NCBI GenBank assembly: GCA_046297495.1
Contig: JBKBIP010000013.1
Location: 62,001 to 126,000 of the forward strand
Source: JBKBIP01 sp046297495
Lineage (GTDB): Bacteria; Planctomycetota; Planctomycetia; Gemmatales; Gemmataceae
Direction: 5' to 3'
Length of the DNA: 64,000 nt
Below are positions 1-7,963 of the stretch, one piece after another; within the stretch, counting starts at the first letter, position 1, and every line of letters begins with the position of its first letter. The translations under genes were made by a program, and so were the position numbers. Under the pieces are notes generated by a model. The model worked only from the letters and a program-made list of their open reading frames with translations. It did no database searches and was not told the origin of the DNA.

Positions 1-721
1 ACAGCTTGCTGGCCGCCGGGTCCTCGGTCGGTTTGGCCGCCGCTCCCTTGGCCTCCGCCAGCGCGAACACCAGCGTGGCGTAGTGGCGGACTTGGCGATA
101 CGCTTGGCCGTTCGCCATCCCCTCTTTGTTTTCGACATGCCCCACCCGCAGCCCATAGAGGCCGGGCTGGTCCGAACCGAGCGGGAAGATGCCGTTCTGA
201 TTCGTCTCCTGCTTGTCCAGCTTGGCGCCGTCTGGTCCCAAGATAGTCACTTCCGCCTCTGCCAGCGGCTGGTCGCGCCACAACACCTGAAAGCAGCACA
301 ACTCGCCATCGCGGAACGGCACGATCTCCAGCGGCACCCGGCCCCACGGTTTCGCCTGCGCCGATCCCAGGATCGCCTTGGGGTAGTAGTTCAGCAAGAA
401 CGGTTCCCCTGGTCCGCGCTGAATAACTCCATATTGACATATACCCCCCACGCAACGCGGTCCCGTCCCGGGCAATTCCAGGCGCAGGCAAGCCGCCCCC
501 TTGGCGGAACGAAGCGGCACGTCCTTCCCCTCGGCGGTTCGCAATATCAAGGTCGTGTGCGCGATCTTGTCCAACAGCGCCGGCGCGTCCGGCTCCAGTC
601 CTTCGCTGAAATAGACCTCGGCGGTCTTCTGGGGGGCGTCGGGGACGATCCAAATAAAATGTCCATGAGCCGTCGCGGCCCACGCCAACAGCAGCCACGG
701 CATGGCCAGCCAATGTTTCAT
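1..721 (-). CDS. DUF4198-type secreted protein (3' end outside window)
   Basis: Reading the minus strand from the ATG at 721 gives an open frame of 240 codons that runs off the left edge, so the C-terminus is missing. It starts with a signal peptide (MKHWLAMPWLLLAWAATAHG), and the mature protein would begin near His-Phe-Ile-Trp-Ile-Val-Pro. That AHGHF-W-x-V-P opening is typical of the DUF4198/NikM-like family of exported proteins, some of which bind metals through N-terminal histidines. A later stretch (ILGPDGAKLDKQETNQNGIF) fits the carboxypeptidase-regulatory-like or GxP beta-sandwich repeat common in this family. Function is inferred from the family only; metal binding is not shown. It is the last visible gene of a co-directional series of secreted proteins on this strand. 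The 206 bp upstream of its ATG hold nothing I recognise. Confidence 0.75.
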   Translation of the reverse strand, partial: MKHWLAMPWLLLAWAATAHGHFIWIVPDAPQKTAEVYFSEGLEPDAPALLDKIAHTTLILRTAEGKDVPLRSAKGAACLRLELPGTGPRCVGGICQYGVIQRGPGEPFLLNYYPKAILGSAQAKPWGRVPLEIVPFRDGELCCFQVLWRDQPLAEAEVTILGPDGAKLDKQETNQNGIFPLGSDQPGLYGLRVGHVENKEGMANGQAYRQVRHYATLVFALAEAKGAAAKPTEDPAASKL

Positions 722-927
722 GGTTCGACTCCTCGCGGCAGATGATGGGGGCGCGCCGAGCGCGGTCGCGTTCGGACGCGGAAAAAGCCCCGTTTCCACT
801 GCCTTGAGTATAACCCAAGCCTCCCCATTCGCCAACTTCGGCTTGGGACGTACACGCCGCGCGGGGCGGCGCTGATGCGTGGAGCAGATGGCGATGGGGT
901 GGCATACGGCGGTTGAGAAGGGACGCT

Positions 928-1605
928 TCATGGCAAGTGCGGCTGGACGGTCTCGGTCCAGACGCGGTAGCCGGCGGGACTGAGGTGCAAGCCGTCGGCG
1001 ACGAACAGCTCCGGTCGTGGTTTGCCGTCCTCACCCAACATGGGACGCACGATGTCAATATAAATTAGGCGCTCATCCTTGCCACAGTAGTCCGCAACCA
1101 AGGCGTTCGCTTGCTTTTGGGTCTCGAACATGTCCCAGCGTTTGAGGCTCGGCTTGATGGCGATGAAGGCGATGCGCGTCTTGGGCAGCGCAGCGTGAAT
1201 CTTCCTCACCAATGCTTGAAAGTCGCTCAACACTTTGTCCGGCGACTTCTTGCCGGCAATGTCATTATCTCCCGCGTAAAAAACCACCAGGCGCGGCTGG
1301 TGCTTGAGGATGACGCGCTCGGCGAAGTGGACCGAATCGGAGATGTGCGAGCCGCCGAAGCCGCGATTGATCACGGGTCGATTCGGGAAGGATTTCGGCA
1401 AGTCCCACAAGCGGATGCTGGAGCTGCCGACGAAGAGAATGGCCCCTTTCGGCGGCGGCTGGCTCTGGTCCTGTTCCTCGAACGCGGCGATGGCTTTTTG
1501 CCATTTGGCCAGCCGTTGCCAGTCGGCATCGTCCTCGGCCCGCGCCGAGGAGAAGAGGATCAGTCCCACCGTTAGACACAAAATGAATGACAAGCAGATT
1601 CTCAT
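928..1605 (-). CDS. Secreted SGNH/GDSL-type hydrolase
   Basis: A 225-residue protein with an N-terminal signal peptide (MRICLSFILCLTVGLILFSSARA), so it is exported. The SGNH catalytic blocks are visible in order: GSSS around residues 60-63 (nucleophile serine), a glycine in NRGFGG near residue 82, the Asn of AGDND near residue 114, and DGLHLSP near residues 204-210, which supplies the catalytic Asp and His. All four blocks are intact, so an active esterase or lipase-like enzyme is expected; known members act on lipids, acetylated sugars or peptidoglycan, and the substrate here cannot be told. An upstream GTG at 1659 could also start the frame, but the ATG at 1605 places the signal peptide correctly. 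It lies 17 bp downstream of the small secreted protein gene and is probably co-transcribed with it. Confidence 0.85.
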   Translation of the reverse strand: MRICLSFILCLTVGLILFSSARAEDDADWQRLAKWQKAIAAFEEQDQSQPPPKGAILFVGSSSIRLWDLPKSFPNRPVINRGFGGSHISDSVHFAERVILKHQPRLVVFYAGDNDIAGKKSPDKVLSDFQALVRKIHAALPKTRIAFIAIKPSLKRWDMFETQKQANALVADYCGKDERLIYIDIVRPMLGEDGKPRPELFVADGLHLSPAGYRVWTETVQPHLP

Positions 1606-1622
1606 GAGTTGACCTCGAATGT

Positions 1623-1844
1623 TCAGCGTTTTTCCACTGGCAAATGACGCTCGAACCACTGCACCATCTCTTCTTTCATCTCCGGTAAGTTCTGGAAGGT
1701 ATCCGGCACCTCGGCCCAGGCTTCCCCTTGCGCTTCGCCCCCTTTGGCGAATTTGGGAGTGACACGCACTTGGGCCGTCAATGAATTGACATGGAGTAGC
1801 GACAATCCAATCAAAAACAATCCCACTCCCGTCATTCGGTACAT
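1623..1844 (-). CDS. Small secreted protein of unknown function
   Basis: A 73-residue ORF with a convincing Shine-Dalgarno sequence (GAGGAG, about 8 nt before the ATG) and a signal peptide (first ~25 residues, hydrophobic, ending near LTAQ). The mature part is only about 48 residues, acidic and charged, with EVPDTFQNLPEMKEEMVQWF as its most distinctive stretch. I do not recognise a family. Its position immediately before the SGNH hydrolase, 17 bp apart, suggests a shared transcript. It could also be the preserved N-terminus of a once longer secreted enzyme, but no frameshifted continuation is visible downstream. Confidence 0.6.
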   Translation of the reverse strand: MYRMTGVGLFLIGLSLLHVNSLTAQVRVTPKFAKGGEAQGEAWAEVPDTFQNLPEMKEEMVQWFERHLPVEKR

Positions 1845-1893
1845 GTCTTGACTCCTCAGTGGTGGCGAGCCTGCGGCTCAGCCGCTAAACGCC

Positions 1894-1914
1894 GACCGCT
1901 GACCGCTGACCGCT
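1894..1914. repeat. Three tandem copies of GACCGCT
   Basis: The heptamer GACCGCT occurs three times head to tail between the stop of the DUF1501 gene and the small secreted protein gene. It is short and untranslated in any gene I accept; no function is suggested. Confidence 0.7.
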
Positions 1915-1919
1915 GATTA

Positions 1920-3350
1920 TCACAATAACTCCGCGATCGGTTCCCCTTCCGGCAAAATGGGGATGGGCCGGCCGGTGCGGTCGTGGTACAGGTGGTTGGT
2001 GTCGATGCCGAAGCGGTGATAGATGGTTGCCAGCAGGCAATTGCTATCCATCGCACGTTGGCTTGGCTCCTCACCGCGTGGGTTGGTGGCGCCGATGACT
2101 TGCCCCATGCGCAGGCCACCGCCAGCCAGGAAGATGCTCATGGCGCGCGGCCAGTGGTCGCGGCCTGGGCGGCGGCTGGCGTCTTGATAGCCGATGCGTG
2201 GCGTCCTGCCGAACTCGCCACAGAAGAGAAAGAGCACCTGGCGATCCAACCCGCGTTGATACAGGTCCTCGATCAACGCCGACACGGCCTGATCAAAATA
2301 AGGCAGCTTTTCTTCGTAAGCCTTGAAGATGTGCGAGTTGACGGAGTGATCGTCCCAATTGCTGGTCCGCCCCGTCTCAGGGCGCAGGCGAAAACCGGCC
2401 TGGCACTGAACAAAGCGCGACCCCGCTTCGATGAGACGCCGGGCAGTCAACAAGCTCTTGCCCCAGTGCGTGTCGCCGTAGCGCGCTCGCGTTCGTGGCG
2501 TTTCGCGGCTCAAGTCGAACGCTTGGCGCGTCCGGCTGCCGGCCAGTAGTTCCACCGCCCGGCGCTGAAAATCGTCAAAGGCGGCCAGTTGTCCCGGCTG
2601 ATCGAGCAGGCGCGGCAAGGTATCCAGCGTTTGCATCAGAGCGTGGCGGCGGCGCAGCTCCAGCGCCCCGTCCTCGGTCAGCATCAAGTTGGCGCCGCTC
2701 CCTTCCGTCAGATAAATCGGCACCGGATCATAAGTGTTATTGCCCGTGGAGGACAAGGGATTCGGCGTTGGCATGAAGGGGGCATAGGCCGGTCCCAGAT
2801 ACGCCGGCCCGCCGCCATAGAATTTGGTGTTTCCCACGTACAGCGGCACATCCCGGCTTTGCCCTTCGAGCTGCTGGGCGACGATGGAGCCGATGTCGGG
2901 ATATTCCGAGTTATTCAAATTGGCCGCCACCGACGAGTAGCCGGTCAAGAAGCGGTGCGTGCCGCCGGAATGCTGGGCGCGGTCGTGGTGCAAGCTGCGG
3001 ATGAGGGTGAACTTATCGGCCATCTTCGCCAACGTGGGGAGCAATTCCGTGATCCGCACGCCGGGCACGTTGGTGTCGATGGGTCGAAACGGGCCGCGAA
3101 TCTCCGCCGGGGCCTCGGGCTTCAAATCGAACAAATCCAAATGGCTCGGCCCGCCATTGGCCCAGAAGAGAATCACCGAGAAATCCTTGCTTAGCCCCGC
3201 CCGCCGTCCCGCCGACTCGGCGGCCCACAGACGAGCCAGATTCGGATTCCACCCCGTGACCAACGCCCCCAGGTTCAAGGCACCGATCTTCAACCACGTC
3301 CGGCGATCCAACGGCCCCGGACACGACGAATGCTGACATGCAGTGGCCAT
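1920..3350 (-). CDS. DUF1501 domain protein
   Basis: A 476-residue protein of the DUF1501 family, which is strongly expanded in planctomycetes and related to alkaline phosphatase/sulfatase-type folds. Near the N-terminus DRRTWLKIGALNLGALVTG looks like a twin-arginine export signal. Typical family stretches follow: VILFWANGGPSHLDLFD (residues ~60-75), FTLIRSLHHDRAQHSGGTH, and near the C-terminus LFCGEFGRTPRI and GRDHWPRAMSIFLAGGG. The ATG at 3350 was chosen because it has a GGGAGGA ribosome site and puts the export signal at the start; the frame stays open a further 91 codons upstream without family similarity. Family members are usually encoded beside DUF1549/DUF1553 cytochrome-like proteins, but none is present here. 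The exact reaction of the family is not established. Confidence 0.9.
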   Translation of the reverse strand: MATACQHSSCPGPLDRRTWLKIGALNLGALVTGWNPNLARLWAAESAGRRAGLSKDFSVILFWANGGPSHLDLFDLKPEAPAEIRGPFRPIDTNVPGVRITELLPTLAKMADKFTLIRSLHHDRAQHSGGTHRFLTGYSSVAANLNNSEYPDIGSIVAQQLEGQSRDVPLYVGNTKFYGGGPAYLGPAYAPFMPTPNPLSSTGNNTYDPVPIYLTEGSGANLMLTEDGALELRRRHALMQTLDTLPRLLDQPGQLAAFDDFQRRAVELLAGSRTRQAFDLSRETPRTRARYGDTHWGKSLLTARRLIEAGSRFVQCQAGFRLRPETGRTSNWDDHSVNSHIFKAYEEKLPYFDQAVSALIEDLYQRGLDRQVLFLFCGEFGRTPRIGYQDASRRPGRDHWPRAMSIFLAGGGLRMGQVIGATNPRGEEPSQRAMDSNCLLATIYHRFGIDTNHLYHDRTGRPIPILPEGEPIAELL

Positions 3351-3617
3351 GACAAAGCATCCTCCCGCAAGAGATTCAGGAACCAGCACATCCTTCGGCG
3401 AGTCGGGCGGAGGGAGTTTGTGCAGTTTGAGTAGATCATACCTTCGACCGGCCTGGTTCGCTACCACCTTTTTGCCAAATTCGGCGACAGCCGCGGAGCC
3501 GCCCATCTCCACGCCCACGCCGTGTCCTTCCGCCGGCAAACCAGATGGTCGGAGCGTCGGGGGATAGCTGATGGTTTGGATGGTTGGGGACAGCGCCCAA
3601 GTCGGGGCCACAGTTGG

Positions 3618-3692
3618 TTTCATTCCACGGTCTGTCAGGTACTGCCGTCCGAGGGGGGGGGTGGGGTGGAATGGAATGAAAAATGGAATGAA
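3618..3692. repeat. Intergenic repeat copy A: G-run flanked by inverted GTGGAAT arms
   Basis: Upstream of the DUF1501 gene, TTTCATTCCAC at 3618-3628 and GTGGAATGGAATGAAA at 3666-3681 form inverted arms around a G9 run. A second copy in the opposite orientation lies at 38371-38439. The rest of 3351-3866 (516 bp) contains no gene I can support; the open frames there are extensions or shadows. Confidence 0.6.
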
Positions 3693-3794
3693 AAGTCACG
3701 AAGTCAAGACCCCATTTACGTTTTTGCCGTGAGGGCATGTCGCCTCTCCATGCTGGCCTTCCCCCCACCCTGGCCAGAAGTCAGGGTAAGCACC

Positions 3795-3843
3795 GATCCG
3801 GCAAGATCGGTGGGAAAACGCGCCCCACATGCCTTGCCGGATC
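3795..3843 (-). terminator. Perfect 11-bp stem-loop after the alpha/beta hydrolase gene
   Basis: GATCCGGCAAG at 3795-3805 pairs perfectly with CTTGCCGGATC at 3833-3843, and an inner GTGGG/CCCAC pair extends the hairpin. It begins 24 nt beyond the stop codon of the minus-strand alpha/beta hydrolase domain gene and precedes the DUF1501 gene, so a transcription terminator is the likely role. There is no clear U-tract. Confidence 0.55.
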
Positions 3844-3866
3844 ATGGCCAAGCGGCTCACGGATGT

Positions 3867-5948
3867 TTATTTCTTGTTCGTGAATAACATTTCCACTTTC
3901 GTCAGATTGGCCAACATCCGGTTGAGGTCTTCCTGCAACAAGTGGCGCTGTTTGACCATCTCCGCTCCTTGGGCGGCGAAGTTGTCTCGATAGGCGGCAA
4001 AGGTGCCGTAGCGTTCTTCCAGTGACAAACGCGGATCGCCGGTGGCGATGCGTTCCGCCTTGGTGCGCGGGAAGGGGATGTAGGAGCCGAACAAGCTGGC
4101 CAATTGTCCCTCGGCCCCGACCTCGCGGCGGCGCAGGTTCCAGCCGGTATAGGTGGCCACCGGGACCGCGACTTCCAGCGGCAACAAGGTGCCCAGGTCG
4201 TTGCCGTCCGCGTCGCACTTGGGGACAAGCACCCGATATTGGCCGAGCACACGCGGCGGCTCGATGGTGATGATCCCCTTGAGCCAGAAGTCCGGGCCAT
4301 AGTCGCGGGCCTGCGGCTGCTGAATTACCTCTGGGTAGCGAATGCCGGGCAAGTACGGGAAGCCGGTGTGCTCCTGTCGCCAATCGACGAGGGTGCCGTT
4401 GTCCAGACGTGGATAGACGCTGGCTGGCGGCGCGGTGCCGTCGCGCGTCCAGGCGTCGAGCGCTTCCAGCAAGGCGCGCAGCTGGGGGCGATAGTCGCCG
4501 GGATTGGTGTAGTTGTCGGCGATGCCGCGCGTCAGCGGGCCGACATGCGGGCCGTGCTGCGTCCCCCCGAAGGCATAAATGCGAACATTGTCGGGAATGG
4601 CTTCATCCACCAGCCCGCGCGGGTCGGTGTGAACCAAGGAGCCGCTGCGGTGCCAGTATTCGGCGGCGCTCTGCGTGTGCATCACCTTGGGCAACAGGTT
4701 CTTATCTTGGGAAGACATCCGTGACAAAATACCATCCCGACGTTTCAAGATCGGGTCGTAACTTTCGCCATAGGTGAACGGAAACACGTCGGCGGGGTAG
4801 GCGTGCTCCTCGTGTTGGCCGTTGTGCCGCGTCGGCTGAGCGAAGCGATGATTGAAGAACCCCAGACCACCGCCGGCCACGTGGGGCATCAAGCCGTCGA
4901 AGACCTTGCGGTGCGCTTCATCCGCGTTGAAGCCAAGATAGAGATAGTTACGCAGGAATCGGCCGCTCTGCGAGACGCCGAAGGCGTGGGCCCGTTCGAT
5001 GGCGGGCTTGCCATCGCCGCTCCGCAGCGGGTTGCGGTCGCTGGAATCATAGCGCAGGAAACTGATCAGGTCGCGCGTGGCGGCGTAGCCGGTCCCCTGC
5101 ACGATGGGTCCCTCCGCCTCGCAAACGAGTTCGTAGATGTAGCCAGGCCGAAAGCCCCCCGCCACGCGGCAGCGAATCTGGCCGAGCGTCCCCGGCACGC
5201 CCTGTTTGACCGGCGCGATCGGTTGGCGTTCCAACGACCACTGCTCGCGCGGAATGGGGATACGTTCATCCGTTTCGCGCAGGCGCCAGGTCAGCACCCC
5301 TTCCTTTTCCCCCCGTTCCGTCGGCGAGTAGCTGCCGTGCCCTTCACGGCGGGAGAGAGGCAGGGTTTCGGCGGGGGCGTCCGTGACCATCTCATAGCGC
5401 ACCAGGCCGCGAATCGGTTGGCCCTCTTGCGTCGCCACCGGCGGCTTCAAGAGCATCCGGGAATCCCCCGAGAGCAATTCGCCGATCCAGCCGCACCAAA
5501 CCACCGTATAGCCCTTGCGCATCAGGAAGCCATTACCGGCGTCCGAAGCGGAAACCGGATGGTTCGTTCCCAGGGCATCATTGAAGAAGCGTAACGCCAG
5601 CTTGTGGCCACGATTATTGACATCGTAGAGCAAAGCGCCGTTTCCCTTGGAGAGGTCCTTGGGGGCCAGGATGAACACATCGGATTGAAATTCGACCTTG
5701 CCATCCTTATTCCGCGGTGCGCGTCCGAGATCGACAATGGCTTTGTTGCGTGGATGTTCCGGATCGATGGCGAAATGGGCCACGCCGAGGATGCGTTCAA
5801 AGGGGCCTGTGTCGCCGAACGCCGCTCCGTCCGCGAACGGCTGGCGCTCCAGGATTTCCAGCCGCACCACCTCGGCCCGCGCTAGGGGGGCGGACACGAA
5901 CAGGAGCAGAGCGGAAAACAACCACCACGGCCTAGTAAGATGTCTCAT
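3867..5948 (-). CDS. Secreted alpha/beta-hydrolase domain protein (Abhydrolase_10 type)
   Basis: A 693-residue protein with an N-terminal signal peptide (LFSALLLFVSAPLARAE). The body resembles the large 'alpha/beta hydrolase domain-containing' family (Abhydrolase_10): GDTGPFERILGVAHFAIDP near the N-terminus, the ALLYDVNNRGH stretch, and AFGVSQSGRFLR around residue 320, where the serine of G-V-S-Q-S is the expected nucleophile. A histidine in GTQHGPH (residues ~470-475) is a candidate for the catalytic His. The substrate is unknown. The start was set at the ATG at 5948, which has GGGAGA upstream; a TTG nine bases further up is too close to that site. It is the first of a co-directional run of secreted protein genes, and a strong hairpin follows its stop. 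Confidence 0.8.
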   Translation of the reverse strand: MRHLTRPWWLFSALLLFVSAPLARAEVVRLEILERQPFADGAAFGDTGPFERILGVAHFAIDPEHPRNKAIVDLGRAPRNKDGKVEFQSDVFILAPKDLSKGNGALLYDVNNRGHKLALRFFNDALGTNHPVSASDAGNGFLMRKGYTVVWCGWIGELLSGDSRMLLKPPVATQEGQPIRGLVRYEMVTDAPAETLPLSRREGHGSYSPTERGEKEGVLTWRLRETDERIPIPREQWSLERQPIAPVKQGVPGTLGQIRCRVAGGFRPGYIYELVCEAEGPIVQGTGYAATRDLISFLRYDSSDRNPLRSGDGKPAIERAHAFGVSQSGRFLRNYLYLGFNADEAHRKVFDGLMPHVAGGGLGFFNHRFAQPTRHNGQHEEHAYPADVFPFTYGESYDPILKRRDGILSRMSSQDKNLLPKVMHTQSAAEYWHRSGSLVHTDPRGLVDEAIPDNVRIYAFGGTQHGPHVGPLTRGIADNYTNPGDYRPQLRALLEALDAWTRDGTAPPASVYPRLDNGTLVDWRQEHTGFPYLPGIRYPEVIQQPQARDYGPDFWLKGIITIEPPRVLGQYRVLVPKCDADGNDLGTLLPLEVAVPVATYTGWNLRRREVGAEGQLASLFGSYIPFPRTKAERIATGDPRLSLEERYGTFAAYRDNFAAQGAEMVKQRHLLQEDLNRMLANLTKVEMLFTNKK

Positions 5949-5963
5949 CAGTAGCAATCTCCC

Positions 5964-7454
5964 TTAGCGCAAATGTTGTTCACGAAGTCGGGTCAATTGT
6001 TCCAAGGCTGGTCGTGGTTGGCCGTGCTGGTCGAGCAAACCACAATTGGGAAACTGGTGCGGCGCCGCGTCGGTCAGATGAATCCAATGCACGCCGCGAA
6101 TGTACGGTTTGCACAAGGCCAAGGCCGCCACTTTGGCGGTCCAGACGGCCTGCACCGCGGGCGAGAAGCCGTCGCTCCAGTATCCGCCCTCCACGCTCAG
6201 GTCGGCGTCGGCGTTCATGTCGGTCGCGGTGCTGGCTGGATAGCCAATAGTCAGTTGCACGGGCACCCCTAGCAAGGCGTACAGATCGAGCAAACGCGAC
6301 AGATCGAGCAAATCCCGACAGTAGCTGCCGCGCGGCGTCACGCCCATGACCAACTCCAGCTCGACGGCGGACAGGTTCAAGCCCGCGCGGATGAGCGTGT
6401 CGGCGAAAATGAACGGCGAGTGCGTGCGGTCCTGCTCGGCCATGTACTCGCCCCAGGGTTGGGTGATGCCGACGACCAATTCCAGGCTGGGATCAATCTG
6501 CCGGGCCGCCTCCGCCAGCCGCACGTTCAGCCAAAGCATCTCATCCTCGCTCAAGGCCAGCACGTTGCCATAATTGCTGGCCGACGTCAGTTGCCAACAG
6601 GAGATTCGGCCTTTATAGCGCTTGACGGCATGTTCCACGTAATCACACATGAAGCTGGCGACGCTTCCCAAATCACGGTCCCACAACCACAACCAGTTGG
6701 GTAAGTTGACCGGCGAAAAGTCGATCAGGGGGCCGGCCATGATGTCCTGGGTGAGCGTGGAGGCCCAGTCTAACATACGATCAATCTGGTCCCAGCAATA
6801 ACTGTCCTCGTTCGGCTCCACGTCCTTCCACGAAATCGGCAAGCAAACACGATTGAATGTTTGCTGGAAGCACGCGCGGAAGGCCTCTTCGATGACGGAA
6901 CCGTTGACCCGACAACCCAGAGCGGTATCCAAACGGGGCTGGCGGTGATGGCGAACCTGGAACACCTGGTCGATGTAGGTTTGCACCAATTCATCGGCGA
7001 CCCGATACGTTTCAACGAGTAGGTCCTCCGCGAAGCGAGCCGCTTGCGCGTCCGGCATGGTGGCAGCCACGCGCGCGAATCCCATACTGAGATCATGGAT
7101 GCTCCGGGCCAAAACTGGGGCCACTTGCAAGCCCCCCGCCCGCCAGTCGGCGGCTTGGTTGCGGAGCTGATTCACCTTGCCACGCGCCAACTCGACTTGG
7201 ATGAAATAGGATGCCTCCCGTTCGGTCAAGGTGCCGGTAGTGGTCATGAACCGGCCCAGCCCGGCGATGTCCCACGGCGCCACCAAGTTGCCGCTTTCGT
7301 CCACGTCTCGGCTGATGCTAAGGCGATGACTCTCAACCGTGACGTGCGCGGGCCAAGGCATGTTGTCCGGACCGCCAATGATGCACGCCCGCTCCAGCTC
7401 TTGAGCCGCTTCGAGATTCATCTGGGCTGGCAACACAAAATTCATTATTCCCAT
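5964..7454 (-). CDS. GH10-like TIM-barrel protein lacking the catalytic glutamates
   Basis: A 496-residue protein without a signal peptide. The first ~180 residues form a domain I cannot name; the rest aligns by eye with GH10 xylanases: WDQIDRMLDWA, GPLIDFSPVNLPNWL, CDYVEHAVKRYKGRI, and near the C-terminus GVHWIHLTDAAPH with GLLDQHGQPRPALEQL. Where GH10 enzymes have the acid/base Glu (W-D-V-V-N-E) this protein has WQLTSAS (residues ~287-293), and where they have the nucleophile (I-T-E-L-D) it has VQLTIGY (residues ~399-405). Both catalytic residues are therefore replaced, and xylanase chemistry is unlikely. From memory, similar proteins occur widely in planctomycetes, so this is probably a conserved non-hydrolytic or repurposed barrel. 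The start could be the ATG at 7454 or at 7445; a GTG at 7499 is less likely. It ends 15 bp before the alpha/beta hydrolase gene. Confidence 0.75.
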   Translation of the reverse strand: MGIMNFVLPAQMNLEAAQELERACIIGGPDNMPWPAHVTVESHRLSISRDVDESGNLVAPWDIAGLGRFMTTTGTLTEREASYFIQVELARGKVNQLRNQAADWRAGGLQVAPVLARSIHDLSMGFARVAATMPDAQAARFAEDLLVETYRVADELVQTYIDQVFQVRHHRQPRLDTALGCRVNGSVIEEAFRACFQQTFNRVCLPISWKDVEPNEDSYCWDQIDRMLDWASTLTQDIMAGPLIDFSPVNLPNWLWLWDRDLGSVASFMCDYVEHAVKRYKGRISCWQLTSASNYGNVLALSEDEMLWLNVRLAEAARQIDPSLELVVGITQPWGEYMAEQDRTHSPFIFADTLIRAGLNLSAVELELVMGVTPRGSYCRDLLDLSRLLDLYALLGVPVQLTIGYPASTATDMNADADLSVEGGYWSDGFSPAVQAVWTAKVAALALCKPYIRGVHWIHLTDAAPHQFPNCGLLDQHGQPRPALEQLTRLREQHLR

Positions 7455-7963
7455 GATCCGTGATCCGTTGTCGAAGGCGGGGGCGGCACGCGACGGCACT
7501 GACGAATGTTAAATCCAGCCACTGACTCCTCATTCTGCCACACGAGGAAGGAATGGTTTTCTCAATATACTCGAAGATGTATTCATTGTCATATCTGTCT
7601 GGGTTGATGAGAAAAACCGGAACGCTGGGCGCGGGGAAACGATTGGGGGCTTGGCTCGGTCTCTTCAGGGGGAGTCTGACCGCCACTGCGCGCCATGTGG
7701 GTTGAGGAAGTCGTCCGCACGCGTGAAACGCCGCTGGGTGTCTCCCTCGGCACAGGGGGGGAGAGGATGAACGATGAAGTTCTGGATGATGGGACCGCGT
7801 GATTCGGACATGGTTGTCTTCTCGATGGTTGTAAGCAACGGACCGGACCGATGGATCCATCGCGGTCGGTTACGACAAGAATGATGCCTCTGAAGCGATT
7901 ATAGATAAGTTCGGATCGGTCTCAATGCAATTCGCCATGGGAAAAAGAGAAACATGAGGCAGA
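7455..7963. other. 509-bp intergenic stretch without a recognisable gene
   Basis: Between lpxI (ending at 7964) and the GH10-like gene, both on the minus strand. Open frames here have no ribosome site and no family resemblance. The region presumably carries the promoter of the GH10-like gene and the 3' end of the lpx transcript, but I see no convincing hexamer pair or hairpin. Confidence 0.5.

Noticed and set aside
83..745. 220-residue plus-strand open frame
   Set aside because: It is antisense to the DUF4198 gene, which has a signal peptide and family resemblance; the plus frame has no similarity and no ribosome site.
1894..1914. CRISPR-like tandem repeat
   Set aside because: Three 7-bp units without spacers and no cas genes in the window.
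3351..3623. Upstream extension of the DUF1501 frame by 91 codons
   Set aside because: No similarity, and the ATG at 3350 has a good ribosome site and leads straight into the twin-arginine signal.
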